Notes: a model not told the origin generated them from the letters alone. Counted from the stretch's first letter, positions 1-8,402 are shown. The stretch: DNA of 22,645 nucleotides from Flavobacteriaceae bacterium (GCA_016780435.1 JADHLU010000001.1:1-22645); one strand, 5' to 3'. A program made the numbers and translations.

Positions 1-313
1 AGGAAATAAATTTAAATCCTCTAGTCTCGTCAAAACGCTGTGCGGCCTTTATGAGGCCCAGGTTTCCTTCATTGATGAGATCGGGGAGGGTTAAGCCTTG
101 ATTTTGATACTGCTTGGCCACAGAAACTACGAAACGAAGGTTTGCCTTGGTTAGTTTCTCTAAGGCGCGCTGATCTCCGGCTTTTATTTTTTGTGCGAGT
201 TCAACCTCTTCCTCAGCCGTGATGAGGTCTACCTTACCAATTTCTTGAAGGTATTTATCCAAAGAGGCGGTCTCTCTGTTGGTTACTTGTTTGGTGATTT
301 TAAGCTGTCTCAT
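1..313 (-). CDS. rpoD: RNA polymerase primary sigma factor RpoD (partial, N-terminal part)
   Basis: The housekeeping sigma factor directs core RNA polymerase to promoters. The 104 complete codons in the window begin [14 protein letters not shown] and run through sigma region 1.2 ([16 protein letters not shown]) into region 2.1, with the core-binding stretch [20 protein letters not shown]; the frame continues past the left edge. Region 1.1 is absent, which is normal for the short (about 290-residue) RpoD of Bacteroidota. The ATG at 313 sits exactly where this family starts. It lies downstream of pnp on the same strand, an arrangement common in the phylum, but the pnp terminator lies between them. 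An imperfect -7 element (TTAATTTG, 351-358 on the minus strand) could drive it; this is weak. Identity is secure and only the C-terminal two thirds are missing. Confidence 0.96.
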   Translation of the reverse strand, partial: MRQLKITKQVTNRETASLDKYLQEIGKVDLITAEEEVELAQKIKAGDQRALEKLTKANLRFVVSVAKQYQNQGLTLPDLINEGNLGLIKAAQRFDETRGFKFIS

Positions 314-390
314 GAAACGTAAAATTTAAAGAGTACGCCCTGTTATACGTCAAATTAAACGAAAGGTTACAGTCGCCTTGTAGTATTAAC

Positions 391-421
391 AAAAAAAACC
401 GCCCCTAAAAGGAGCGGCTTT
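391..421 (-). terminator. Intrinsic terminator after pnp
   Basis: On the minus strand, the arms GCCGCTCC and GGGGCGGT pair with one internal U-G wobble around a five-base loop and are followed by a run of eight T. It starts about 24 nt after the pnp stop codon and separates pnp from rpoD. Confidence 0.88.
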
Positions 422-444
422 ATCACAAAAATGACGGAATGGAC

Positions 445-2685
445 CTAGTCGTCTCTTCTTCCGCCCTCTCTTGGACCTCTAGAATTTGAGTCACGGCGTG
501 AGTTACGGTCAGAGCCACGACCTCTTTGATCGCGGTCTTGACGCGGTGGTCTCTCTATGTAACCTTCAGGCTTCTCTAAAAGAGCTCTTCTAGAGACCTT
601 TTCTTTTTTAGTGCGCGGATCAAAGCCCATGTACTTGACTTCGAATTCGTCACCCATATTAACCACGTCGGTTACGTTTTCGGTACGTTCCCACGCCAGC
701 TCTGATACGTGCAATAGCACTTCATTTCCTGGGGCTTCAACGTACTCTACAACCGCTCCAAAGTCTAAGACCTTGATCACTTTTACGAGATAGCTGTTTC
801 CGACCTCTGGTTTGAACATGAGCGATTCGATGGCTGCAATAACGGCATCAATACTGTCTTGGCTAGTGCCCAGAATCTCTACTAGACCTTCACCTTCTTC
901 GGTCTCATTGATGACAATGGTACACTTGGTAGACTTTTGGAGTTCTTGAATATTCTTTCCGCCACTTCCAATAAAGGCACCAATGAGGTTTCCAGGAATT
1001 AGGGTGGTCACAATTTTAGGAGCGTGAGCCTTAACATCAACTCTAGGCGTGTCAAGTGTCTCGATGAGTTTTTCTAAAATATGAAGCCTTCCTTCTTTGG
1101 CTTGGTAAAGGGCCTTGGTTAAAATCTCATAAGAGAGACCCTTCACCTTGATGTCCATTTGGCAAGCTGTTATACCGTCTGCGGTTCCGGTTACCTTGAA
1201 GTCCATGTCTCCTAGGTGATCTTCGTCTCCCAAAATATCAGAGAGTACAGCATATTTTCCAGATTCAACATCGGTGATTAGACCCATGGCGATACCTGAA
1301 ACTGGCTTAGTGATCTGAATACCCGCATCCATAAGCGCCAGTGTTCCTGAACATACGGTAGCCATTGATGACGAACCGTTTGATTCGAGTACTTCTGAAA
1401 CAACCCTTACGGTGTAGGGGCAGTTGTCAGGAATCATGTTCTTTAGCGCGCGTTGAGCGAGGTTTCCATGACCCACTTCTCTTCTAGAGGTTCCGCGAAT
1501 AGGTCGCGCTTCTCCTGTTGAGAACGGTGGAAAGTTGTAGTGTAAGTAAAAGGTTTCCTCGCCTTCTAGTGAGGGCATATCGATGATATTGGCGTCTCTA
1601 GAAGTTCCTAGGGTAACCGTAGAAAGCACCTGGGTTTCTCCTCTAGTGAAAATACCTGATCCGTGTGTTGAGGGCAAGTAATCGACCTCGCACCAAATAG
1701 GGCGAATCTCATCGGTTTTACGTCCGTCTAGGCGAAGTCCTTCGTCTAGAGTTAGGTTGCGAACGGCTTCTTTCTCAATCTTGTAGAAGTATTTAGAAAT
1801 CAAGTTTCCGTAAGTTTCGTGCTCTTCCTCACTAAAGTCGGCTTTGACCGCCTCTTTGATTTCAGAAAAAGCTTGGCTTCTTTCTTTTTTAGAAGATCCT
1901 TGCTTGGCTACTTCATAAACCCGATCGTAGGCCAATTTTCGAACACGGGCCTCTAGGGCTGAGTCTTCAGCAGCGGCGTCAAATTCGCGCACGTCTTTTT
2001 TGCCTACTTGGGCAACTAGACTGTGCTGGGCGGCACACTGTATTTTGATGGCTTCGTGTGCAAACTTGATGGCCTCGACCATTTCTTCTTCGCTGATTTC
2101 TTTCATCTCTCCTTCGACCATCATCACCGAGTCTGCAGAGGCTCCGATGATCATGTCTAAGTCAGAAAGTTTCAGTTGTTCAAGCGATGGATTGAGAATT
2201 AAGTTGCCATTAATACGGCCCACTCTTACTTCTGAGATAGCCGTTTCAAACGGAATATCAGACAGTTGAAGCGCAGTTGAGGCAGCTAGGCCTACTAGTG
2301 CGTCAGGGGTGATGCTGTCATCAAGTGACATCACTTGAAGCATTACCTGGGTTTCTGAGTGGTAATCTTTTGGAAATAAGGGGCGTAACACGCGATCGAC
2401 GATACGCATAGTCAGTACCTCTCCGTCACTCGGACGGGCTTCTCGCTTGAAGAATCCTCCAGGATACCTTCCGGCGGCTGCAAATTTTTCACGGTAGTCT
2501 ACCGTAAGTGGCAAGAAATCAACGTCTGATGCCTGATAGTTTGACACTACGGTGCACAATAACATGCAGTTTCCTGAGCGCACCACTACAGAGCCATGAG
2601 CTTGTTTGGCGAGTTTTCCGGTTTCAATCGTAATCGAACGACCGTCACCGAGGTCAATGACCTCTTGGTAGGTTTTTGGAATCAT
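445..2685 (-). CDS. pnp: Polyribonucleotide nucleotidyltransferase (PNPase)
   Basis: PNPase degrades RNA 3' to 5' by phosphorolysis, releasing nucleoside diphosphates, as a homotrimer in the cytoplasm. The 746-residue protein shows the full family order: a first RNase PH-like domain (about 10-145, with [10 protein letters not shown] at 78-87), a helical linker (about 240-305), the second, catalytic RNase PH domain (about 320-545, with [13 protein letters not shown] at 486-498 carrying the catalytic aspartates D487 and D493), a KH domain with the GSGG loop at 573-576, and an S1 domain (about 629-700). The last 31 residues (716-746) form an Arg/Asp/Ser/Gly-rich tail. The ATG at 2685 gives the usual N-terminus. 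It follows rpsO as in many bacteria. No TAnnTTTG element is visible upstream, so its promoter is unassigned; two small hairpins lie in its leader. Confidence 0.98.
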   Translation of the reverse strand: MIPKTYQEVIDLGDGRSITIETGKLAKQAHGSVVVRSGNCMLLCTVVSNYQASDVDFLPLTVDYREKFAAAGRYPGGFFKREARPSDGEVLTMRIVDRVLRPLFPKDYHSETQVMLQVMSLDDSITPDALVGLAASTALQLSDIPFETAISEVRVGRINGNLILNPSLEQLKLSDLDMIIGASADSVMMVEGEMKEISEEEMVEAIKFAHEAIKIQCAAQHSLVAQVGKKDVREFDAAAEDSALEARVRKLAYDRVYEVAKQGSSKKERSQAFSEIKEAVKADFSEEEHETYGNLISKYFYKIEKEAVRNLTLDEGLRLDGRKTDEIRPIWCEVDYLPSTHGSGIFTRGETQVLSTVTLGTSRDANIIDMPSLEGEETFYLHYNFPPFSTGEARPIRGTSRREVGHGNLAQRALKNMIPDNCPYTVRVVSEVLESNGSSSMATVCSGTLALMDAGIQITKPVSGIAMGLITDVESGKYAVLSDILGDEDHLGDMDFKVTGTADGITACQMDIKVKGLSYEILTKALYQAKEGRLHILEKLIETLDTPRVDVKAHAPKIVTTLIPGNLIGAFIGSGGKNIQELQKSTKCTIVINETEEGEGLVEILGTSQDSIDAVIAAIESLMFKPEVGNSYLVKVIKVLDFGAVVEYVEAPGNEVLLHVSELAWERTENVTDVVNMGDEFEVKYMGFDPRTKKEKVSRRALLEKPEGYIERPPRQDRDQRGRGSDRNSRRDSNSRGPREGGRRDD

Positions 2686-2692
2686 AATTTTG

Positions 2693-2725
2693 GGGGTAAA
2701 CCCCTTGGTTTAGAGGCAAGGCCTC
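2693..2725 (-). promoter_or_regulatory. Two tandem small hairpins in the pnp 5' leader
   Basis: Reading toward pnp, the minus strand has GAGGC-CTT-GCCTC (2713-2725), flanked by complementary TTTA and TAAA, and then GGGG-TTTA-CCCC (2693-2704), which ends 7 nt before the ATG. Both are perfect short inverted repeats. In E. coli, the pnp leader is the site of PNPase autocontrol after RNase III cleavage; whether these hairpins do the same is inference. Confidence 0.4.
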
Positions 2726-2828
2726 AAGTTAAACATTTGGTCTTTTGGCTTTTGGGCCGTTGTTGTTGTGTTGTTGCTAAGTAGCGATGACCAATGAAAA
2801 ACTTTTATAAAAGCGGATGGGCTTTAAC

Positions 2829-2855
2829 TAAAAGCACCGCGAAAGGCGGTGCTTT
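2829..2855 (-). terminator. Intrinsic terminator after rpsO
   Basis: A perfect 10-bp stem (AAAGCACCGC with GCGGTGCTTT, 2831-2855) closes a five-base loop, immediately after the rpsO stop codon. The T tract that follows on the minus strand is short (TTTT then AGTT), so some read-through into pnp is plausible. Confidence 0.82.
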
Positions 2856-2859
2856 AGAC

Positions 2860-3129
2860 TTATTTACGAATACCTAGGTCTTTAATCAACGATCGGTATT
2901 TTTCAATGTCGTTATTTTTTAAATAATCGAGCAAGCTTCTGCGCTTACCTACGAGTTTTACCAACGAACGCTCTGTGTTGTAATCTTTGTGATTTTTCTT
3001 CAGGTGTCCTGTTAGGTAGTTAATGCGGTAGGTGAATAGAGCGATTTGCCCTTCTGTCGAACCTGTGTTCTTCTCGGCACCTCCGTACTGTTTGAAGATT
3101 TCGGTCTTCTTTTCTTTACTTAAATACAT
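2860..3129 (-). CDS. rpsO: 30S ribosomal protein S15
   Basis: S15 binds helices 20-22 of 16S rRNA and is a primary binder in assembly of the 30S platform. The 89-residue product has the family length and hallmarks: TGSTEGQIA (residues 22-30), the helix with LTGHLKKNHKDY, and the C-terminal LVGKRRSLLDYL stretch followed by YRSLIKDLGIRK. The ATG at 3129 gives the expected start. It is downstream of accD but has its own -7 element (3182-3189) and its own terminator, so it probably makes a monocistronic mRNA with some run-on into pnp. A hairpin lies at the predicted mRNA 5' end. Confidence 0.98.
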   Translation of the reverse strand: MYLSKEKKTEIFKQYGGAEKNTGSTEGQIALFTYRINYLTGHLKKNHKDYNTERSLVKLVGKRRSLLDYLKNNDIEKYRSLIKDLGIRK

Positions 3130-3159
3130 TCCAATATTGAGTTAATGATTTTTATGTAT

Positions 3160-3178
3160 CTCACTGACTTTCAATGAG
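3160..3178 (-). promoter_or_regulatory. Hairpin near the predicted 5' end of the rpsO mRNA
   Basis: On the minus strand, CTCATTG and CAGTGAG pair as a 7-bp stem (one U-G wobble) around a five-base loop. It begins about 4 nt after the -7 element, near the expected transcription start, and 30 nt before the ATG. S15 autoregulates through leader RNA in several phyla, which makes this a candidate site; function is inferred only from position. Confidence 0.35.
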
Positions 3179-3181
3179 GGC

Positions 3182-3189
3182 GCAAAGAT
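3182..3189 (-). promoter_or_regulatory. rpsO promoter, -7 element TATCTTTG
   Basis: A perfect match to the Bacteroidota TAnnTTTG element on the minus strand, between the accD stop and rpsO. A near-match to the -33 TTTG element (TTAG, 3210-3213) lies 20 nt upstream. The predicted leader is about 47 nt. Confidence 0.65.
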
Positions 3190-3209
3190 AGCGTTTATTC
3201 TCTATTAAT

Positions 3210-4091
3210 CTAATCCTCAGATGGTATTTCTTCGCGAAGGGGTAGATTCAAAATGAGGTCAATGTATAGGTTCACTTTTTTCTTCAATTCGTTTCGGTGG
3301 GCTATGAAATCTAGAAATCCGTGTTCTTGCAAGAATTCGGCCGTTTGAAAATCTTCGGGCAACTCTTTCCCAGTGGTGTCTTTCACTACTCGCGGCCCTG
3401 CAAACCCAATAAGTGCCCCAGGCTCAGAGATGTTGATATCGCCAAGCATGGCATACGAGGCGGTAGTACCTCCGGTGGTCGGATCTGTACACAGCGATAT
3501 GTATGGAATTTTGGCTTCAGCAAGCTGCGCAAGCTTTGCGGCCGTTTTGGCCATTTGCATCAGCGAATAGGCTGCTTCCATCATGCGGGCTCCTCCAGAT
3601 TTGGAAATAATCAAAAGCGGAGATTTGCGTTTTTTCGCCACATCGATAGCTCTGGCAATCTTTTCACCGACCACGCTGCCCATAGATCCGCCGATAAAAC
3701 TGAAGTCCATGCAAGCGATGACTAGTTCTCGACCCATAGAGTTTCCGTAGGCCGTGCGAACCGCATCGTTAAGCGCTGTTTTGTTCTTGGCCTCAACTAG
3801 GCGGTCTTTGTATTTCTTCGTGTCTTCAAAGCGCAACGGATCTTTTGAAAAGAGATTCGCGTTGAATTCGGTGAATTTGTTGTCGTCAAAAAGCAGTTCG
3901 AAGTATTCTTTGCTTCCAATGCGCACGTGGTAATCGTCTTCAGGAGATACGTAGGCATTTCGGGCCAGTTCTTCTGATTCAACAATCTTGCCGGTGGGCG
4001 ATTTGTACCAAAGCCCTATCGGCGTGTCTTTCTTTTCTTCGGTGGCGGTTTGTATGCCCTTCGCCTTTCGTTTAAACCACAGAGATGACAT
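3210..4091 (-). CDS. accD: Acetyl-CoA carboxylase carboxyltransferase subunit beta
   Basis: AccD pairs with AccA to move the carboxyl group from biotin to acetyl-CoA, giving malonyl-CoA for fatty-acid synthesis. The 293-residue crotonase-fold subunit shows [13 protein letters not shown] (132-144), SKSGGARM (163-170) and [13 protein letters not shown] (202-214), the loops that bind the CoA thioester and carboxybiotin. The usual N-terminal C-x2-C...C-x2-C zinc ribbon is not intact: the equivalent segment (27-55, [11 protein letters not shown] to SPEDDYH) has the right spacing but no cysteine. The ATG at 4091 is 12 nt after the fbaA stop, so the two form an operon driven from the fbaA promoter. 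Confidence 0.96.
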   Translation of the reverse strand: MSSLWFKRKAKGIQTATEEKKDTPIGLWYKSPTGKIVESEELARNAYVSPEDDYHVRIGSKEYFELLFDDNKFTEFNANLFSKDPLRFEDTKKYKDRLVEAKNKTALNDAVRTAYGNSMGRELVIACMDFSFIGGSMGSVVGEKIARAIDVAKKRKSPLLIISKSGGARMMEAAYSLMQMAKTAAKLAQLAEAKIPYISLCTDPTTGGTTASYAMLGDINISEPGALIGFAGPRVVKDTTGKELPEDFQTAEFLQEHGFLDFIAHRNELKKKVNLYIDLILNLPLREEIPSED

Positions 4092-4103
4092 AAATTTTTC
4101 TTT

Positions 4104-5177
4104 TTAGAGCGTGTTCACGTTGTTCAAGTCTTCAAAGGCTTGTTTCAAGCGATCGATAAAGGTAAGCTCTCCTTTTCTCAACCATACACGCGGATCGTAA
4201 TATTTTTTGTTCGGAACGTCGTCTCCCTCAGGGTTTCCAATTTGGGCGGCCAAGTATTCTTTTTTGTCAGACATGTAGTCTCTGATTCCTTCTGTGAAGG
4301 CGTACTGCAGGTCGGTATCAATATTCATTTTAACCACCCCGTAACCGATAGACTCACGGATCTCTTCGACACTAGAACCCGAGCCTCCGTGAAATACGAA
4401 GTCGATAGGGTTGGGACGGTCTATGCCAAACTTTTCTACCACATAGCTCTGAGAATTCTTCAAGATAACCGGGGTTAGCTTAACGTTTCCGGGTTTGTAT
4501 ACTCCGTGAACATTACCAAATGCAGCGGCTACTGTGAAGCGATGACTGATTGAAGAGAGTTCTTCGTAGGCATAAGCTACTTCTTCGGGCTGGGTGTAGA
4601 GCTTTGACGAGTCTACGTCGGTGTTGTCTACTCCGTCTTCTTCTCCTCCTGTCACCCCTAGTTCTATTTCAAGGGTCATGCCCATTGGGCTCATGCGCTT
4701 TAGATAGGTTTTACACAGCTCGATATTCTCCTCTATTGGCTCTTCAGACAAATCGATCATATGAGAAGAGAAGAGGGGTTTTCCGGTGGCCTTAAAATGC
4801 ACCTCGCTGGCATCGAGAAGCCCGTCTATCCATGGCAGTAGATTTTTCGCACAATGATCGGTGTGCAGAATAACCGTCGCACCATAGGCCTCTGCTAATT
4901 GATGCACGTGCTTAGCTCCGGCAACAGCTCCGGCAATGGCTGCTTTTTGACCCTCGTTAGAAAGTCCTTTTCCGGCGTTAAATTGGGCTCCTCCGTTTGA
5001 AAATTGAATAATCACGGGGGCGTTGAGCGCCACTGCAGTTTCGAGTACGGCGTTTATGGTGTTTGACCCGGTAACATTAACTGCGGGGAGGGCAAAAGCC
5101 TTTTGTTTGGCTAGCGCGAATATAGATTGAACGGCATCGCCCGTGGCTACACCAGTAGGAATAGAATATGAAGACAT
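4104..5177 (-). CDS. fbaA: Class II fructose-bisphosphate aldolase
   Basis: This Zn2+-dependent aldolase splits fructose 1,6-bisphosphate into dihydroxyacetone phosphate and glyceraldehyde 3-phosphate in glycolysis and catalyses the reverse in gluconeogenesis. The 357-residue product has HTDHCAK (D107 the proton donor, H108 a metal ligand), GNVHG (H224) and VFHGGSGS (H263), matching the E. coli class IIA enzyme within a residue or two. I start it at the ATG at 5177, giving MSSYSIPTGVATG as in E. coli FbaA; an in-frame TTG at 5207 would add ten residues but falls inside the -7 promoter element, so it cannot be in the mRNA from that promoter. First gene of an fbaA-accD operon. Confidence 0.97.
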   Translation of the reverse strand: MSSYSIPTGVATGDAVQSIFALAKQKAFALPAVNVTGSNTINAVLETAVALNAPVIIQFSNGGAQFNAGKGLSNEGQKAAIAGAVAGAKHVHQLAEAYGATVILHTDHCAKNLLPWIDGLLDASEVHFKATGKPLFSSHMIDLSEEPIEENIELCKTYLKRMSPMGMTLEIELGVTGGEEDGVDNTDVDSSKLYTQPEEVAYAYEELSSISHRFTVAAAFGNVHGVYKPGNVKLTPVILKNSQSYVVEKFGIDRPNPIDFVFHGGSGSSVEEIRESIGYGVVKMNIDTDLQYAFTEGIRDYMSDKKEYLAAQIGNPEGDDVPNKKYYDPRVWLRKGELTFIDRLKQAFEDLNNVNTL

Positions 5178-5204
5178 TTGTTCGTTTTTATTGATGTTAG
5201 TCGT

Positions 5205-5212
5205 CAAATGTA
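5205..5212 (-). promoter_or_regulatory. fbaA-accD promoter, -7 element TACATTTG
   Basis: A perfect TAnnTTTG on the minus strand, 27 nt before the fbaA ATG in the 45-nt gap after tamL. No clean TTTG lies at -33. It overlaps the in-frame TTG codon that would otherwise extend fbaA. Confidence 0.6.
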
Positions 5213-5222
5213 CTAAATGCTT

Positions 5223-7628
5223 TTAAAACGGATAATTGATTCCAATGTTGAAAAGCGCATTGTTTTGAGGGCGGTTAAAAATCCAGCGTTCACTGCCGTT
5301 AAGGGCCGGATTGTGCACCTTCCAGGCCAGGTCTAACCGAAAGATGAAATAGTCGAAGTCGTATCTAAGTCCAAATCCTGAGGCAATCGCGCTGTCTTTT
5401 AAGGATTTCCAGCCGTAGAACAGGGCGGCTTCATTTTCTGATCCGTCAAGGGCGTTCCAGATATTACCGACATCGGTAAAGAGTGCTCCGTACAAGCTTC
5501 GGGATAAGGGAAACCTCCATTCACCGCTCAGGGTGAGTTTCAAATTGGCGTCGTTAAATTCGTTGATTTGGTTGGTCGTTCCTGGCCCCAGCGTATAGGG
5601 ATTCCAGGCCCTGATATCGTTGGTTCCGCCGGCAAAAAAACTGCGAACAAACGGAATGGTGTTTGAGCGTCCAAATGGAATGGCCAGTCCTCCGTAAGCC
5701 CTCAAAGCGACACTTGAGCGCTGCCCAATAGGCCAATGCCGAATGAATTGAAATTCTGACTTAATATAATGCGCGTAGGCTACGTTAAACAGTTCACCTG
5801 GCCGATTAAAGGGCTCGAGGGCGTCTAACAAAAATCCGGAGAATTCAAGTTTCGAAAAAAACTGCTTGTAGTCTGAGGCGTTTCGGTTTGTGGTGTTTTC
5901 TTTCAGATAGGCGTAGCTCGAAGAGAGAATGAAGTTGTTCTCTGTTAAGCGTGCCCGTCGCTCTTCTATGCGCCTAACCAGTAAGGCAGATTCAGGCTCA
6001 AGAGCGATTTCTCCGCTTTGCACTGCAGAAATAAAAGCAGTGGTTCCATCAGGTATGCGCAGCTGCACCTCTGTGCCGCTTAAAGACGGTTCAAAGAGAT
6101 CGGCATATACCACGTCGTCTTTCAATCCAGTTGCCTGCTCGTCTAAGGTTTCATATGTGTTTTTGTAGATAGTGAAGAAATTGTCGGGGTTTAGGTTGTT
6201 CACGTAGGAGATCTTAGGAAACTCTAGTGTGTGCTGTGCGCCCCTATCTCTAAAGCTAAATCGGTAAATACCGTTTATAGTTTGCCGATCTAACCCTAAG
6301 TTTTGCTGAAAAACGGTGCCCAGCTGTAGGGTGCTTAACGGATTTTTCTCTTTAGAAGCCCAGTCTTCTAGTGAGATGCCAAACCACCATCTGGGAAAAC
6401 TTAGATTGAGGTCTACGCCCAATTCAGAGGTAATATTAGCCCCGGGTATGATCGAATTTCCAATGGTTCCGCTTAAGGAGAGGCTTAAATTTTCAAAAGA
6501 TCCAAAGACATTTCTAGCTAGAATAGAAGAGCGTAGTGAGGTGCCAATTTGCTGAATTGCTGAATGGGTTACGTCAAAATCTGCTGTAAGCGAATAGCGT
6601 TTTCGAGAGCGCAAGTAGAGGTTGAGATCAACGGTTTGGTTGTCGCTGGTTTGATAGTTAAAAGAGGGGTAAGTGAAGTAGTTCAGTTGCCCTAATTGGT
6701 CTAAAGTAAAAGATCGAAAGCTGTCGCTGTAGCGCGCTTCGGGCTTGAAGGCAATACGCTGTTCGATTTCTTCTAAATCTAGCGTGCTGTCAGACGTAAA
6801 AAATAGCAACCGATTAATAGTATCTGAGGCCGTTGTGGAGACTTCGTTGAGTTGATCTATATACACGCGAACGCTTCCAATTTGGTAGAGCTGTGTATCG
6901 GCCGATTCATCTATTACAGTGAATAGGTCTAGTTTTTTTGACGTATTGGTTTGAGTGGTGTCTCCGTCTATTTCAAAACGAATGTTGCTCTTTTGTAAAC
7001 CGAAAGCTCCCTCATTGCGCAGTGCGTTTAGCAGGCGTTGACGCTCGGCTTCGAGCTCGTCAATGTTCACGAATTTTCCTGAAGCGATAAGACTTGATCC
7101 GCTGTGCTTTTCTACCAAGGCACGTAGATTAGTGTTGTCAATTTTAAGCCCCAATGAATCTACAGTGAACCGATCCCCAGTTGTCACTGAAAATTGTTGT
7201 TTCACCTTTTTCTGTTGCTTGGAGTAGCTTAAATCGAAACGCGATGAGGTGTTAAAGTACCCCAGCTTTCGGTAGGCGCGATTGAGTCTAGCTAGGCTGA
7301 GTACTGATTCTATAGAATCGTAGATAACCGGTGGCTCACCCTTAGATCGTAGCCAGTCGTTAAAGCCTGTGCCTTTTTCGTTGGCCGCTTGGTAGAGCAA
7401 TAGCTTTAGGGGAACACCCAAGACGCGTTTGTTCGCTTTTTGTCTAAGCCCCGATTTCAGGGCCGGATCTGACGAGGGCTCACCGTTAACACGTATCTCG
7501 TTTTTCGCAAGAAGCGCTGCACCTTCTGGAAGCTTTCTCACTGTACTGCACGAAACGATCCATGCGGAAGAAAGAAATAGAATTACCTTTAGAAACGCCT
7601 TTGAACAGGTAATTGGCCTGAAAATCAT
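5223..7628 (-). CDS. tamL: TamL-type lipidated BamA/TamA-family outer-membrane protein
   Basis: This is an Omp85-superfamily barrel protein that probably works with a TamB-like partner in outer-membrane biogenesis. The 801 residues start with a lipoprotein signal peptide whose lipobox IVSC puts the lipidated cysteine at C27. A periplasmic POTRA-like region (about 30-350) follows, including GEPPVIYDS (97-105), typical of the Bacteroidota branch. The C-terminal 450 residues are beta-barrel, with the conserved lid-loop motif FFAGGTNDIRAW (664-675) and a terminal phenylalanine (NYPF) as outer-membrane targeting signal. Lipidation distinguishes TamL from proteobacterial TamA. The ATG at 7628 is 24 nt from the divergent methyltransferase start, so any promoter lies largely in that gene. 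BamA itself is less likely because of the lipobox. Confidence 0.88.
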   Translation of the reverse strand: MIFRPITCSKAFLKVILFLSSAWIVSCSTVRKLPEGAALLAKNEIRVNGEPSSDPALKSGLRQKANKRVLGVPLKLLLYQAANEKGTGFNDWLRSKGEPPVIYDSIESVLSLARLNRAYRKLGYFNTSSRFDLSYSKQQKKVKQQFSVTTGDRFTVDSLGLKIDNTNLRALVEKHSGSSLIASGKFVNIDELEAERQRLLNALRNEGAFGLQKSNIRFEIDGDTTQTNTSKKLDLFTVIDESADTQLYQIGSVRVYIDQLNEVSTTASDTINRLLFFTSDSTLDLEEIEQRIAFKPEARYSDSFRSFTLDQLGQLNYFTYPSFNYQTSDNQTVDLNLYLRSRKRYSLTADFDVTHSAIQQIGTSLRSSILARNVFGSFENLSLSLSGTIGNSIIPGANITSELGVDLNLSFPRWWFGISLEDWASKEKNPLSTLQLGTVFQQNLGLDRQTINGIYRFSFRDRGAQHTLEFPKISYVNNLNPDNFFTIYKNTYETLDEQATGLKDDVVYADLFEPSLSGTEVQLRIPDGTTAFISAVQSGEIALEPESALLVRRIEERRARLTENNFILSSSYAYLKENTTNRNASDYKQFFSKLEFSGFLLDALEPFNRPGELFNVAYAHYIKSEFQFIRHWPIGQRSSVALRAYGGLAIPFGRSNTIPFVRSFFAGGTNDIRAWNPYTLGPGTTNQINEFNDANLKLTLSGEWRFPLSRSLYGALFTDVGNIWNALDGSENEAALFYGWKSLKDSAIASGFGLRYDFDYFIFRLDLAWKVHNPALNGSERWIFNRPQNNALFNIGINYPF

Positions 7629-7652
7629 GGGGTAAAATTAAACTAAAAACAC

Positions 7653-8402
7653 ATGCTTACTCGAGCTATAGTCAAGCAAATTCAACAGTTAAAGCAGAAA
7701 AAGCATAGAGATCTTCAGGGGCTATTTTGTGCCGAGGGATTAAAATCTGTTCAAGAGGGAATACGTAGTGGCATGAAACTCGTTCATTGTTTGGTGACCG
7801 AGGAACGACTTGTGGAATCGTTGCACCAAGATCAGGGCATATCAGCAGTGCGTATTGACCTTGCTGAAATGAAGAAAATGTCTCACTTGAGCACGCCCTC
7901 AGTGGTGCTTGGAGTCTTTGAAAAACCGAAATCGAAGCCATTGCCTGCGAATGAGTGGATTGTCGCCCTAGACGACATTCAAGACCCCGGTAATTTAGGA
8001 ACACTGATGCGTAGCTTAGATTGGTTCGGCTTTAGGCACCTGCTCTGCTCTGCTCATACAGTCGATTGTTACAGCGCGAAAGTGGTGCAGTCGAGCATGG
8101 GCTCTTTTGCGCGAATGAATTGCGTGTATGATGATTTACCTATCGCGCTTCAGCAACTAGAGATGCCTATTGTGGGGGCAGATCTCAAGGGAGTAACGCT
8201 TGAGCAGTTCGATCCAGGCCCAAAGGGTGTACTGGTTTTAGGTAATGAAGGGCACGGCATATCGGATGCGGTAGCCCGTTTGCTCACAGAGCGCATTACC
8301 ATTCCGAGCGCCAAGGGTTCAGAAGTTGAAAGCCTTAATGCCGCAATATCTGGAGCCGTTATTGCCTATACAATTTCCAGCCGTCTCGGGTTTCTACACT
8401 GA
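7653..8402 (+). CDS. SpoU/TrmH-family RNA 2'-O-ribose methyltransferase
   Basis: A SPOUT-fold enzyme that uses S-adenosylmethionine to methylate a ribose 2'-OH in rRNA or tRNA. All three SpoU motifs are present in 249 residues: motif 1 LDDIQDPGNLGTLMRS (106-121, with the conserved N114 and R120), motif 2 VLGNEGHGIS (195-204) and motif 3 IPSAKGSEVESLNAAIS (217-233), which form the trefoil-knot cofactor site. An N-terminal substrate-binding domain of about 95 residues resembles that of RlmB/TrmH relatives. The exact RNA target cannot be read from sequence, so no symbol is given. The gene is divergent from tamL (24 nt) and overlaps the 3' end of porT by 44 nt on the opposite strand. Confidence 0.93.
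   Translation: MLTRAIVKQIQQLKQKKHRDLQGLFCAEGLKSVQEGIRSGMKLVHCLVTEERLVESLHQDQGISAVRIDLAEMKKMSHLSTPSVVLGVFEKPKSKPLPANEWIVALDDIQDPGNLGTLMRSLDWFGFRHLLCSAHTVDCYSAKVVQSSMGSFARMNCVYDDLPIALQQLEMPIVGADLKGVTLEQFDPGPKGVLVLGNEGHGISDAVARLLTERITIPSAKGSEVESLNAAISGAVIAYTISSRLGFLH

Noticed and set aside
314..390. rpoD promoter at TTAATTTG (351-358)
   Set aside because: The second base departs from TAnnTTTG and no -33 element is visible, so it is only mentioned in the rpoD entry.
2757..2776. GTT/CAA microsatellite upstream of pnp
   Set aside because: Only a few imperfect units; too short to claim a functional repeat or phase-variable tract.
3321..3725. 134-codon open frame on the plus strand opposite accD
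   Set aside because: It lies wholly antisense to a well-supported gene, has no recognisable protein features and no promoter; it is a shadow of accD codon usage.
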